Shown piece by piece: positions 15,463-22,768 of a DNA stretch of 22,823 nucleotides. The stretch is from an uncultured Oscillospiraceae bacterium (GTDB lineage: Bacteria; Bacillota; Clostridia; Oscillospirales; Acutalibacteraceae). The translations under genes and the position numbers were made by a program. Positions within the stretch are counted from its first letter, which is position 1; each line of letters starts with the position of its first letter. The notes under the pieces were generated by a model, which ran no database searches, had not been told where the DNA came from, and was given only the letters and a program-made list of their open reading frames with translations. The stretch lies in NCBI GenBank assembly GCA_900543795.1, contig UQSH01000026.1:1-22823 (forward strand), read 5' to 3'.

Positions 15463-16567
15463 AGCAGCCTTCTGTGCGGCACTCGTCTGCCTTTTGCTCA
15501 CGGGATGTCAGGAAAGAGAAAATCTTAAAGATTTAAGCGTTGTTGAGGGAATAGGGATTGATTATGTAAACGGACAGGTTGGCATAACGGCACAAACGCT
15601 GAATCTTATGAAGGAGGGAACGGGACCGGAGGCTCTTTCGGGAAACATGACAATGGTTTCCTCCGGGCAGGCTGATAATATCTCCTCGGCGGTTGAAAAT
15701 ATTTCGCACAGGCTTTCCAAAAAGCTTTATTTTGCGCAAAACAGAATTGTTGTTTTCGGTATGGATTATGCCGAAAATCATTTAAAGGAAAGCTTTGATT
15801 ATCTTTTAAGAAGCGCAAATTCACGCCCCGATGTTTTCGTCTGCATTTCATCGGGAGAAGCAAAGGATATTATTGAAATCGAGGAGCCCAATTCGCTTGT
15901 TCCCGCTCAAACAATCTCCGATTTGCTTGAAGAGGGCGAAAAACGGGGAACCTCTGTTACCGTAACGGTTAATGAGCTTTTGAATTATTACACGGATAAA
16001 ACCACGGATATTTATTTGCCTGTTGTTGAATCGGGCAGTGAGGGCGCTTTTGCAACAGGCATTGCCGTGTTCAACTCAGACAGGCTTGTCCGTGTGCTCA
16101 AGGGCGACGAATGCACGGGATTTATGATTTTAAGCGGAAAAATCAAAGAGGGGATTATCATTTTTAATGATGACGGCTTCGGCCGTGTAACCGCAGAAAT
16201 AACGAAAGAAAAAACGAAAGCAAGGGCGTGTTACGAAAACGGCAGAGTTGTTTTGAAGGCAGATATAAAAGCCGATATAATTCTTGATGAGGTTGAAAAC
16301 GGTATGCAGAATTCTATTTCAAAGGAGGATGCCCACCAAATTGCACTCTCCGCCGAAAGAAAGCTTCAGCAGCTTTGCGAAGCCGCCTTCAAAGCCTGCA
16401 CCGAAAGCTCAAGCGACTGCCTGCGAATAGGCGAAATGCTTGCAAAATATGACCCTTCGGCTTATAAAATGCTTTCCGAAAGCAAAGCCTATCTTTCAGA
16501 CTGCACACTTGAAATTAATGCTTCGTGCAACATTAAAAAAATCAGCGATAATTCAAACGGAGCTTAG
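15440..16567 (+). CDS. gerC: Spore germinant receptor lipoprotein (Ger(x)C family)
   Basis: A 375-residue lipoprotein subunit of the receptor. The N-terminus is a lipoprotein signal with lipobox LLTG-Cys (Cys23). Characteristic Ger(x)C segments follow: GCQERENLKDLSVVEGIGIDY, SHRLSKKLYFAQNRIVVFGMDYAE, LLRSANSRPDVFVCISSGEAKDI and FMILSGKIKEGI. The start is TTG at 15440, with GTGGAG about 10 nt upstream, overlapping gerB by 23 nt. The C-terminal 100 residues diverge more than the middle, as is usual for the family. Its last codons overlap tail to tail by 4 nt with the minus-strand small ORF at 16564-16686. Confidence 0.92.
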   Translation: MKPLRIIKAAFCAALVCLLLTGCQERENLKDLSVVEGIGIDYVNGQVGITAQTLNLMKEGTGPEALSGNMTMVSSGQADNISSAVENISHRLSKKLYFAQNRIVVFGMDYAENHLKESFDYLLRSANSRPDVFVCISSGEAKDIIEIEEPNSLVPAQTISDLLEEGEKRGTSVTVTVNELLNYYTDKTTDIYLPVVESGSEGAFATGIAVFNSDRLVRVLKGDECTGFMILSGKIKEGIIIFNDDGFGRVTAEITKEKTKARACYENGRVVLKADIKADIILDEVENGMQNSISKEDAHQIALSAERKLQQLCEAAFKACTESSSDCLRIGEMLAKYDPSAYKMLSESKAYLSDCTLEINASCNIKKISDNSNGA

Positions 16568-16686
16568 TTGAAAAGAGAAACAAGCTCCTGCGTTGTGCCG
16601 GACGCTCCCGCAGTTGAGCAAACAATTGCGGGAACGGCAAGCGTAAGCGCAAAGAGTATGCAAAAAATTATTACGGTTTTTTTCAT
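16564..16686 (-). CDS. 40-residue signal-peptide-like small protein
   Basis: Minus-strand ATG at 16686-16684, preceded by AAGGTG (16699-16694) with ideal spacing, opens a 40-codon frame ending in TAA. The product starts MKKTVIIFCILFALTLAV, a basic start and hydrophobic core as in a signal peptide or single membrane helix, followed by PAIVCSTAGASGTTQELVSLFN. Cys23 is not in a clear lipobox. The ribosome binding site overlaps the -35 box of the citrate synthase promoter on the other strand. It may be a real small membrane peptide, or the preserved N-terminus of a lost secreted protein; in this spore-gene context the leader is loosely reminiscent of SpoIID-type N-termini, but that is weak. No clear promoter of its own was found. 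Confidence 0.45.
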   Translation of the reverse strand: MKKTVIIFCILFALTLAVPAIVCSTAGASGTTQELVSLFN

Positions 16687-16697
16687 TTTTCTTCACC

Positions 16698-16727
16698 TTG
16701 ACTTTATATATAAAAATATAGTATAAT
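16698..16727 (+). promoter_or_regulatory. Citrate synthase promoter
   Basis: TTGACT (16698-16703) and TATAAT (16722-16727) are separated by 18 nt. The start near 16734 gives a leader of about 60 nt. Confidence 0.7.
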
Positions 16728-16795
16728 AAATCATTAATACGCTTTTGCAAATTTCACAAAATGCGTTTTCAGAACACAAGAAAGGAGAAAAAACT

Positions 16796-18163
16796 ATGCC
16801 ATCAAAGTATATTTCACCTATATCTATGGATGCTATTTCAAGATTATGCGGCGAGCTTGAAAAAAATAACTCCATAAGGCCAAGTGATTTTGAGCGTTAT
16901 CATGTTAAAAGAGGTTTAAGAAATGAAGACGGAACAGGAGTTATGGCGGGACTCACAAGAATCTGCTCCGTTGAGGGATATTATATATTAGACGGCGAAA
17001 GAGTTGCCAAGGAGGGCAGGCTTTCGTACAGAGGCTATGACATTAACCAGATTGTTTCAAACTGCGTTAAGGAAAATCGCTTCGGCTTTGAGGAGGTTGT
17101 TTGGCTTCTTCTTTTCGGCGAGCTTCCGAATGCACAGCAGCTTAATTCTCTTTATGAGGTTATAGATGTGTGCCGTTTTCTGCCTGATGATTTTATTGAG
17201 GATATGATTATAAAAAATCCCTCAAAGGATATTATGAATAAGCTTGCACGCTCCGTTATGAGCCTTTATTCATACGATGAAAATCCCGATGATATTTCGG
17301 TTCAGAATGTTCTTCGCCAAAGTCTTCAGCTCGTTGCGCAGTGCCCAACCATAATGACAACTGCATATCAGGTTAAAAGAAGAGCATATTACGGCAAATC
17401 AATGTATCTTCATCCAATCAAAAAGGGACTTTCAACTGCTGAATACATACTCCGTCAAACGAGAAATGATAAGCAGTACACGGATGAAGAGGCAAAGCTT
17501 CTTGATATTATGCTTATGCTTCACGCAGACCACGGCGGCGGTAACAACTCAACCTTTGCAACAAGGGTTTTAACCTCAAGCGGAACAGACACCTATTCCG
17601 CAATTTCCGCAGGCATCGGCTCTCTTAAAGGCCCTCGCCACGGCGGTGCAAACATCAAAACAGCTAATATGATGAATGAAATTATTGAAAATGTTGCCGA
17701 TCCAACAGATGAGGGTCAGATTAAGGATTATCTTGTAAAAATTCTTAATAAGGAGGCAGGCGACGGGCTTGGACTTATTTACGGTATGGGCCATGCGGTT
17801 TATACTCTTTCCGATCCAAGAGCCGTTATTCTTAAAAACAGTGCACGCAAGCTTGCATATAGTGCAGGCTATGAAAAGGAATTTAAAACGCTTGAAAATA
17901 TCGAAAAGGTAACTCCCGAGCTTCTTCACGAAATAAAAGGAGAGGAAAAAGAGATTTGCGCAAATGTTGATCTTTATTCGGGTCTTTGCTATAAGGTGCT
18001 TCGTATTCCCGAGGATTTATATACTCCTCTTTTCGCAAGCGCAAGAATTGCGGGCTGGTGTGCTCACCGCCTTGAAGAGCTGACTTCAAGCAAAAAAATT
18101 ATCCGCCCTGCATACAAGAGCGTTTCTCAGCGCAGAGAATATGTTCCTATTGAAAGCAGGTAA
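16796..18163 (+). CDS. gltA: Citrate synthase
   Basis: Condenses oxaloacetate and acetyl-CoA to citrate; in anaerobic Clostridia this usually feeds glutamate synthesis rather than a full TCA cycle. I start at the ATG at 16796, 9 nt after AAGGAG; the longer frame upstream runs through the leader. The 455-residue length fits the clostridial citrate synthase type with an N-terminal extension. Signature regions: LSYRGYDINQIV near residue 78, LHADHGGGNNSTFATR (His243, His246), GPRHGGANIKTANMM (His282) and GMGHAVYTLSDPRA (His333, Asp340). These supply the expected catalytic His/His/Asp set. The next gene starts 34 nt later without an obvious terminator, so co-transcription is possible. No aconitase or isocitrate dehydrogenase is in the window. 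Confidence 0.93.
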   Translation: MPSKYISPISMDAISRLCGELEKNNSIRPSDFERYHVKRGLRNEDGTGVMAGLTRICSVEGYYILDGERVAKEGRLSYRGYDINQIVSNCVKENRFGFEEVVWLLLFGELPNAQQLNSLYEVIDVCRFLPDDFIEDMIIKNPSKDIMNKLARSVMSLYSYDENPDDISVQNVLRQSLQLVAQCPTIMTTAYQVKRRAYYGKSMYLHPIKKGLSTAEYILRQTRNDKQYTDEEAKLLDIMLMLHADHGGGNNSTFATRVLTSSGTDTYSAISAGIGSLKGPRHGGANIKTANMMNEIIENVADPTDEGQIKDYLVKILNKEAGDGLGLIYGMGHAVYTLSDPRAVILKNSARKLAYSAGYEKEFKTLENIEKVTPELLHEIKGEEKEICANVDLYSGLCYKVLRIPEDLYTPLFASARIAGWCAHRLEELTSSKKIIRPAYKSVSQRREYVPIESR

Positions 18164-18197
18164 TTTATAACAAAAGCAATTTATAGGAGTGTGAAAA

Positions 18198-19016
18198 ATG
18201 CCCAAAATAAAAAAACCGTTTTTGATTGCTGCGGCATTTTCAGCCTTTATTGTCTGTGTTGTTATAAGATTTGTTTGGATTTTCGGTGCAAATTCGCAGG
18301 CAGCCTCTTCGCCCGAAAGGTGCGCAGGCGCTTTTCTTGCGGTGTGCCTTGCAGGAGCGGTATTATTAGCTCTTTTTGTTTTCTCACAGGAAAAAATAAA
18401 CGGCAGAGCAGTTCACGAAAGCAAGGCAGTCAGCGTTTTTTCGTTTCTTTGCAGCGCAGGAATGTTTTGTGATTTTGTTATTCAATGCCTGAATTGCTAT
18501 AATTGTGCCTCAAAATCGGCGTATGTTGCTTTAAACAGAATAATTCCCATTGGGCTTTCGGGTGCCTTTGCATTAATGAGCGCCATATATTTTATCATTA
18601 TCGGAATATCGTTTTCGTCAAGCCGTTATGATTTTATGCAGCTTAAGGTGTTTAAATATTTCCCTCTGCTTTGGGCTCTTTGTGCAGCACTCACCGATTT
18701 AACGGAGTATTCATCCGGCTACTCCGGTGCGGATGCGGCTTTAAAATCGCTTGTGATTTTGCTTGCCCTTTTGTTTTTCTTTTTCTTTGCCTGCTGTGCT
18801 CGTGAAAATGTCGGTGCCGGCGGAATTAAGGGACTTGTTTTTTCGGGGCTTTGCTATGGAATGATGAGTGTGTCGTGCGTTGTGCCCGAGGCTTTTGCCT
18901 CTCTTTTCAAGATAGCGGAGGCTCCTGCATTTTATACCGATTTTGTTTTTCTGTTTTCGGGATTGTTTGCATTGGGAATATCTTTTTACATATTGCGCAA
19001 GCCCGAAACGGCTTGA
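18198..19016 (+). CDS. Unknown multi-pass membrane protein
   Basis: I do not recognise this 272-residue protein. It has about eight hydrophobic segments (near residues 8-28, 43-63, 78-98, 113-136, 148-165, 177-196, 205-225 and 240-262), basic residues at the N-terminus and short loops, with no catalytic motif. It is rich in Cys, Ser and Phe. Cysteines cluster in CDFVIQCLNCYNCASKSAY (about residues 93-111), the one soluble-looking loop that stands out. The ATG at 18198 follows AGGAGTG. It lies 34 nt after citrate synthase and 26 nt before the AEC transporter, so it may belong to one transcription unit with both. A sensor or accessory membrane role is possible but unsupported. Confidence 0.75.
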   Translation: MPKIKKPFLIAAAFSAFIVCVVIRFVWIFGANSQAASSPERCAGAFLAVCLAGAVLLALFVFSQEKINGRAVHESKAVSVFSFLCSAGMFCDFVIQCLNCYNCASKSAYVALNRIIPIGLSGAFALMSAIYFIIIGISFSSSRYDFMQLKVFKYFPLLWALCAALTDLTEYSSGYSGADAALKSLVILLALLFFFFFACCARENVGAGGIKGLVFSGLCYGMMSVSCVVPEAFASLFKIAEAPAFYTDFVFLFSGLFALGISFYILRKPETA

Positions 19017-19042
19017 TAAACTTTTAAAAGAAGGACTAACCG

Positions 19043-19975
19043 TTGTTTTTAGAAAATTTAAAAACCATTGCGCTTCAGGTGCTGATTTTGTATTTGATTT
19101 CGGCGGTTGGCTTTGTTGCAGATAAAACGGGAATTTTTCCGCAGAAAAGCGCAAAAAAGGTTATTGATTTACTTTTTAATTTAATACTTCCTGCCGCAAT
19201 TATTCACACCTTTATGACTATGGAGCTGACAGAGGAGCGAATAAAGGGGCTTTTAATTGCCTTTCTCTGCGCCGCCGGAACTCATATTTTCGGCATTACG
19301 GTTGCAGGTCTAACATTCAGAAAAAGAAGCAGTCTTCTTGAAAAGGGAATTTATCATTATGCAACGGTGCTTTCAAATGCGGCGTTCCTTGCTCTTCCGC
19401 TTTCAAAAAGCGTTATAGGCGATGAGGGTGTGTTTTACGGTGCTGTTTATGTAGGCGTTTTCAATATTGTTGCTTTCACCTACGGAATATATGAAATAAG
19501 CGGCCATAAGGCAAAAATTGATTTTAAAAAAATAATTCTTAATCCGGGAACAATATCGGTTATAATCGGCGTTCCTCTTTTCCTTATTCAGCCAAGGCTT
19601 CCGTATTTTATAACATACCCGCTTGAGCTGGTGGGAAGCATAAATTCTCCGCTTGCAATGATTGTTTTCGGCACCTTCCTTGCGAATTCAAATTTTAAAA
19701 ATGTTTTTATAAAAAAGGAAATTTATTTCGTTTCGTTTTTAAGGTTGATTTTAATCCCTCTTTGTATGATGGGAATATTCAGATTATGCGGCGTTAAGGG
19801 TGATTTGCTTGTTGCTATGACAATTTCAAGCGCCGCACCAACGGCAACAAACACGGCTATGTATGCCGCAAAGTATGAAAACGATACTGCTCTCGGCTCT
19901 GAGCTTGCCGCGCAGTCAAGCGTGCTTTCAATAATAACTATGCCGGTTATAGTTGCTTTGGCATATATAATTTGA
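19043..19975 (+). CDS. AEC (auxin efflux carrier) family transporter
   Basis: A 310-residue permease with about ten membrane helices. Family features are VGFVADKTGIFPQKSAKKVIDLLFNLILPAAIIHTFM at the start, the central hydrophilic stretch around ISGHKAKIDFKKIILNPGTISVIIGVPLF, VGSINSPLAMIVFGTFLAN, and the C-terminal SSAAPTATNTAMYAAKYEND followed by ALGSELAAQSSVLSIITMPVIVALAYII. Bacterial members export or import carboxylates such as malate; given the citrate synthase two genes upstream a carboxylate substrate is an attractive guess, nothing more. The start is TTG at 19043 with AAGAAGGA upstream. Confidence 0.88.
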   Translation: MFLENLKTIALQVLILYLISAVGFVADKTGIFPQKSAKKVIDLLFNLILPAAIIHTFMTMELTEERIKGLLIAFLCAAGTHIFGITVAGLTFRKRSSLLEKGIYHYATVLSNAAFLALPLSKSVIGDEGVFYGAVYVGVFNIVAFTYGIYEISGHKAKIDFKKIILNPGTISVIIGVPLFLIQPRLPYFITYPLELVGSINSPLAMIVFGTFLANSNFKNVFIKKEIYFVSFLRLILIPLCMMGIFRLCGVKGDLLVAMTISSAAPTATNTAMYAAKYENDTALGSELAAQSSVLSIITMPVIVALAYII

Positions 19976-20027
19976 TAGACAAATAATATAAACTGTAAAA
20001 AATTTTTATCTGTTTTGTGAATTTTAT

Positions 20028-20077
20028 TTGAAATAACTTTTAAAATAACTTAAAATTGCTCCTTTTTAAGTTATAAT
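20028..20077 (+). promoter_or_regulatory. Promoter region of the darA-holB-ricT genes, with dyad
   Basis: TTGAAA (20028-20033) and TAAAAT (20051-20056) are spaced by 17 nt. A second perfect -10, TATAAT at 20072-20077, lacks a good -35. An 11-bp perfect inverted repeat (20045-20055 with 20064-20074, loop of 8) overlaps both -10 boxes. It is AT-only apart from one G-C pair and has no T-tail, so it looks more like an operator than a terminator. Confidence 0.45.
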
Positions 20078-20109
20078 CAAAATGTATAAATTTAAGGAGT
20101 GAAAAAAAT

Positions 20110-20433
20110 ATGAAGCTTATAATTGCTATTGTATCAAATAAAGATGTTTCCGATGTTCTCGACGGACTCGGAGGAGCAGGCTTTCCTGCAACAAATGTTT
20201 CAACAACCGGTATGTTTCTTGAAGACGGCCACACCTGCCTTTTTATAGGTGTTGAGAATGAAAGGGTTGAAGAGGCATTTGATGTTTTAAAGGGCTCGGT
20301 AACAAAAAGAATTGTGCGCAAGCGTGATGTTGCAAGCACAATAAACGGAACGCTTCTTAAACAGCCTGTTGATGTTGAGGAATACGGCGGCGTAGCGTTT
20401 GTTATTGATGTTGAGGATTTTGTTAAGTTTTAA
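20110..20433 (+). CDS. darA: Cyclic-di-AMP receptor, PII-like (DarA/PstA/YaaQ)
   Basis: A 107-residue PII-like trimeric protein that binds cyclic di-AMP; its downstream target is not settled in Firmicutes. Diagnostic are the N-terminal MKLIIAIVSNKDVSDVLDGL strand-helix, GFPATNVSTTGMFLEDGHTCLFIGVENERVEEAFDVLK, the basic T-loop region around TKRIVRKRDV and the C-terminal VEEYGGVAFVIDVEDFVKF. The length equals that of the family. The ATG follows AAGGAG by 9 nt. It is the first gene of the darA-holB-ricT group, equivalent to the Bacillus yaaQ-yaaR-holB-yaaT block but with yaaR missing here. Confidence 0.93.
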   Translation: MKLIIAIVSNKDVSDVLDGLGGAGFPATNVSTTGMFLEDGHTCLFIGVENERVEEAFDVLKGSVTKRIVRKRDVASTINGTLLKQPVDVEEYGGVAFVIDVEDFVKF

Positions 20434-20436
20434 GCT

Positions 20437-21414
20437 ATGGTTTTTAATGAATTTTTAGGTAACGAAAAGGTTAAAGAGCAAATTTCATATCTTATCAATT
20501 CCTCCCGTTTGCCCCACGCAATAATCATTGAGGGCGAGGAGGGAACAGGCAAGCGAACGCTTGCTCGTGAAATTTCCTGCGCTCTCGTTTGCAGAGGAAG
20601 CGGCGAAAAGCCCTGCGGCTCCTGTGCTCAATGCGTAAAGGCGCAAAAGGGTGTTCATCCCGATATATTCGAGTATAGTGCTTCGGGCGGGGCAAGATCG
20701 TTTCATGTTGATGTTATAAGAGATGTTATAAATGATGTTTATATGTCTCCTAATGAATCGGAATATAAAATTTATATTCTCGGCAACGCCCATTGTATGA
20801 GCGAAAGTGCGCAGAATGCGCTGCTTAAAATTCTTGAAGAGCCGCCGTCCTATGCAATGTTTATTTTAACGGCAGTTAACAGGTCCGCATTGCTTGAAAC
20901 GGTGCTTTCAAGAGCGGTAACACTCAGCATAAGCGGTGTTGATGCTAAAACCGGCGCCGATTATATAACCGAAAAAAATCCCGATGCGGATTATCAAAGC
21001 GCATATAGTGCTCTAAATGCATTCGGCGGAAATATCGGAAGGGCGCTCGAAAGCCTTGAAGGCGGCAGGCTTGCTCAGATAACAAGCCTTTCAAATTCCA
21101 TTGCGCTCGGCATAATCGCAGATAATGAATATGAGCTGCTTAAAACAGTAAGCGCCTTCGGAAAAAGCAGGCAGGATATGCTTTCTGCGCTGAATTTACT
21201 TAAAATTATGCTCCGTGATGCGCTCACGGGCAGCGAAGTGCTTTCGGGGCAGAATGAAACGGTTGGCATTTTAAAGAATAAGCTAACAAAGATTAAGCTC
21301 ATTAATCTTTATAACACAACGCAGAATTTAATTGATGCGGCAGATAAAAATGCAAACGCCGCATTGCTAATAACAAAAATCTGCTATTCGCTTCGCGAAG
21401 CGGCAGGAAGATAG
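20437..21414 (+). CDS. holB: DNA polymerase III delta' subunit
   Basis: A 325-residue clamp-loader subunit that helps place the sliding clamp on DNA. Walker A is intact in GEEGTGKRT (residues 33-41). The zinc-finger cysteines are Cys52, Cys60, Cys63 and Cys66 (CGSCAQC core). The block HCMSESAQNALLKILEEPPSYAMFIL and a degenerate SRC-like sensor (LSRAVTLS) are typical of DnaX/delta' AAA+ proteins. The short length and lack of DnaX C-terminal domains favour delta' over tau/gamma. The ATG lies 3 nt after the darA stop with a poor ribosome binding site, so coupling is likely. Confidence 0.93.
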   Translation: MVFNEFLGNEKVKEQISYLINSSRLPHAIIIEGEEGTGKRTLAREISCALVCRGSGEKPCGSCAQCVKAQKGVHPDIFEYSASGGARSFHVDVIRDVINDVYMSPNESEYKIYILGNAHCMSESAQNALLKILEEPPSYAMFILTAVNRSALLETVLSRAVTLSISGVDAKTGADYITEKNPDADYQSAYSALNAFGGNIGRALESLEGGRLAQITSLSNSIALGIIADNEYELLKTVSAFGKSRQDMLSALNLLKIMLRDALTGSEVLSGQNETVGILKNKLTKIKLINLYNTTQNLIDAADKNANAALLITKICYSLREAAGR

Positions 21415-21489
21415 ATAATAAACAGCTTGGCAATTGCCGCCGCACAAATTGCGGCTTTGGCTCTTGCGTTACATAATAAGGAGGAAAAG

Positions 21490-22356
21490 ATGACAGAGGT
21501 TGTTTCGGTTCGCTTTAAGGATTCGGGTAAAATTTATTATTTTGATCCAAACTCATTGCATCTTGAAGCAGGAACGGCAGTTATTGTTGAAACCTCAAGA
21601 GGTATTGAAAGTGCCGTTGTTGCAGAGGGAAATAAAATGATTGACGACAGCGAGATTGTTTCTCCGCTTAAAAGCGTTGTCAGAATTGCAACAAAGGAGG
21701 ATTTGCAAACAATCGAAAGAAATGCTCAAAAGGCGAAAGAGGCTTATGATATCTGCAATGAAAAGATTGCTTATCACGGGCTTGATATGAGTCTTTCAGA
21801 GGTTGAATATGCGTTTGACGGCTCAAAGATACTTTTTTATTTCACGGCAGATGCGCGTGTTGATTTCCGTGAGCTCGTTAAGGATCTTGCGGCAACATTT
21901 AAAACAAGAATTGAGCTTCGCCAAATAGGTGTAAGAGATGAGGCGAAAATGCTTGGCGGAATCGGTATATGCGGCCGACCGTTTTGCTGTTCAACATTTC
22001 TTAATGATTTTCAGTCTGTTTCAATCAAAATGGCAAAGGATCAGGGACTCAGCCTTTCTCCCGTTAAAATCAGCGGAACCTGCGGCAGACTTATGTGCTG
22101 CCTTAAATATGAGGAGGCATCCTATCAGTACCTTGATAAAATAACGCCTGCGCTCGGCAGCGTTGTTGACTGCAAGGAGGGCAGAGGAGTTGTTGTTGAT
22201 TCAAACCTTTTAACAGGCAGGTTGAAGGTTCAGTTAAACAGCTCGGTTGAGGGTGCGGCTCCCGTTGTTGTAAACCGTGAGGAATGTATTGTTGTTAAAA
22301 AAGGCTCCCTTCCGAGAAACAGACATAATGTTGAAGCAGAGGATAATGCGGAATAA
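21490..22356 (+). CDS. ricT: RicT/YaaT, PSP1-domain iron-sulfur protein
   Basis: A 288-residue PSP1-family protein. In Bacillus, RicT/YaaT works with YlbF and YmcA in a complex that carries [4Fe-4S] clusters and affects RNase Y processing, competence and sporulation. I start at the ATG at 21490, preceded by AAGGAGG; a longer frame from 21427 runs through the intergenic region. The PSP1 core shows ADARVDFRELVKDLA and RIELRQIGVRDEAKMLGG. The two cysteine motifs CGRPFCC (Cys161, 166, 167) and CGRLMCC (Cys198, 203, 204) are complete. It lies 75 nt after holB, as in other Firmicutes. Confidence 0.93.
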   Translation: MTEVVSVRFKDSGKIYYFDPNSLHLEAGTAVIVETSRGIESAVVAEGNKMIDDSEIVSPLKSVVRIATKEDLQTIERNAQKAKEAYDICNEKIAYHGLDMSLSEVEYAFDGSKILFYFTADARVDFRELVKDLAATFKTRIELRQIGVRDEAKMLGGIGICGRPFCCSTFLNDFQSVSIKMAKDQGLSLSPVKISGTCGRLMCCLKYEEASYQYLDKITPALGSVVDCKEGRGVVVDSNLLTGRLKVQLNSSVEGAAPVVVNREECIVVKKGSLPRNRHNVEAEDNAE

Positions 22357-22388
22357 AAAAATTAGTTGTTACTAACTGCATTTTGTGC

Positions 22389-22416
22389 TTGCAAATTAAA
22401 AATAATATGATATATT
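22389..22416 (+). promoter_or_regulatory. Ferredoxin promoter
   Basis: TTGCAA (22389-22394) and TATATT (22411-22416) with 16-nt spacing; TATTAT two bases further gives 18 nt. Confidence 0.55.
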
Positions 22417-22474
22417 ATTAGTGAAGAATAAATCGCATTTGCGTTTCTTTAAATTTAAAGAGGAGGTGTTCTTG

Positions 22475-22645
22475 ATGGCATACAAAATTTCAGACGATTG
22501 CATCGCTTGCGGAGCTTGCGCAGCAGAATGTCCGGTAGGTGCAATTTCAGAGGGTGATGGCAAGTATGAAATCGATGCAGATACTTGCATTGAGTGCGGT
22601 GCTTGTGCAGGTGCATGCCCTGTTGGCGCTCCTTCATTAGACTAA
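22475..22645 (+). CDS. 2[4Fe-4S] ferredoxin, clostridial type
   Basis: A 56-residue low-potential electron carrier for anaerobic metabolism (pyruvate:ferredoxin oxidoreductase, hydrogenase and similar partners). Two full CxxCxxCxxxCP motifs are present: Cys9, 12, 15, 19 and Cys38, 41, 44, 48, each ending in Pro-Val-Gly. The length is that of classical clostridial ferredoxins. The ATG at 22475 follows a very strong GAGGAGGTG site at 22460-22468; the upstream in-frame codons are leader. Own promoter and terminator make it a monocistronic, probably highly expressed unit. Confidence 0.96.
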   Translation: MAYKISDDCIACGACAAECPVGAISEGDGKYEIDADTCIECGACAGACPVGAPSLD

Positions 22646-22674
22646 TTTGCATAAATACATAATGTCAATAAATT

Positions 22675-22705
22675 AAAGGCGGCTTGTTTTAAGCCGCCTT
22701 TTTTT
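22675..22705 (+). terminator. Ferredoxin terminator
   Basis: A perfect 11-bp stem AAAGGCGGCTT (22675-22685) with 22691-22701, loop GTTTT, then a T-tract, 29 nt after the ferredoxin stop. Confidence 0.93.
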
Positions 22706-22733
22706 GCGCATATATAAGGATTTCAAAAAACCA

Positions 22734-22758
22734 ACGGGAGAGCAAAATGCTCTCCCGT
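22734..22758 (-). terminator. Terminator of the minus-strand gene at the right edge
   Basis: A perfect 11-bp stem ACGGGAGAGCA (22734-22744) with 22748-22758, loop AAA. On the minus strand it is followed by TGGTTTTTTG, so it terminates transcription arriving from the right. Confidence 0.85.
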
Positions 22759-22768
22759 GTTTGCTTTG

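Noticed and set aside
18741..19154. A 137-codon minus-strand frame
   Set aside because: It is antisense to the unknown membrane protein and the AEC carrier, is Ser/Lys/Gln-rich as expected for the reverse of hydrophobic codons, and lacks a ribosome binding site.
22357..22385. Terminator after ricT
   Set aside because: TTAGT/ACTAA forms only a 5-bp stem with no good T-tract; too weak to call.
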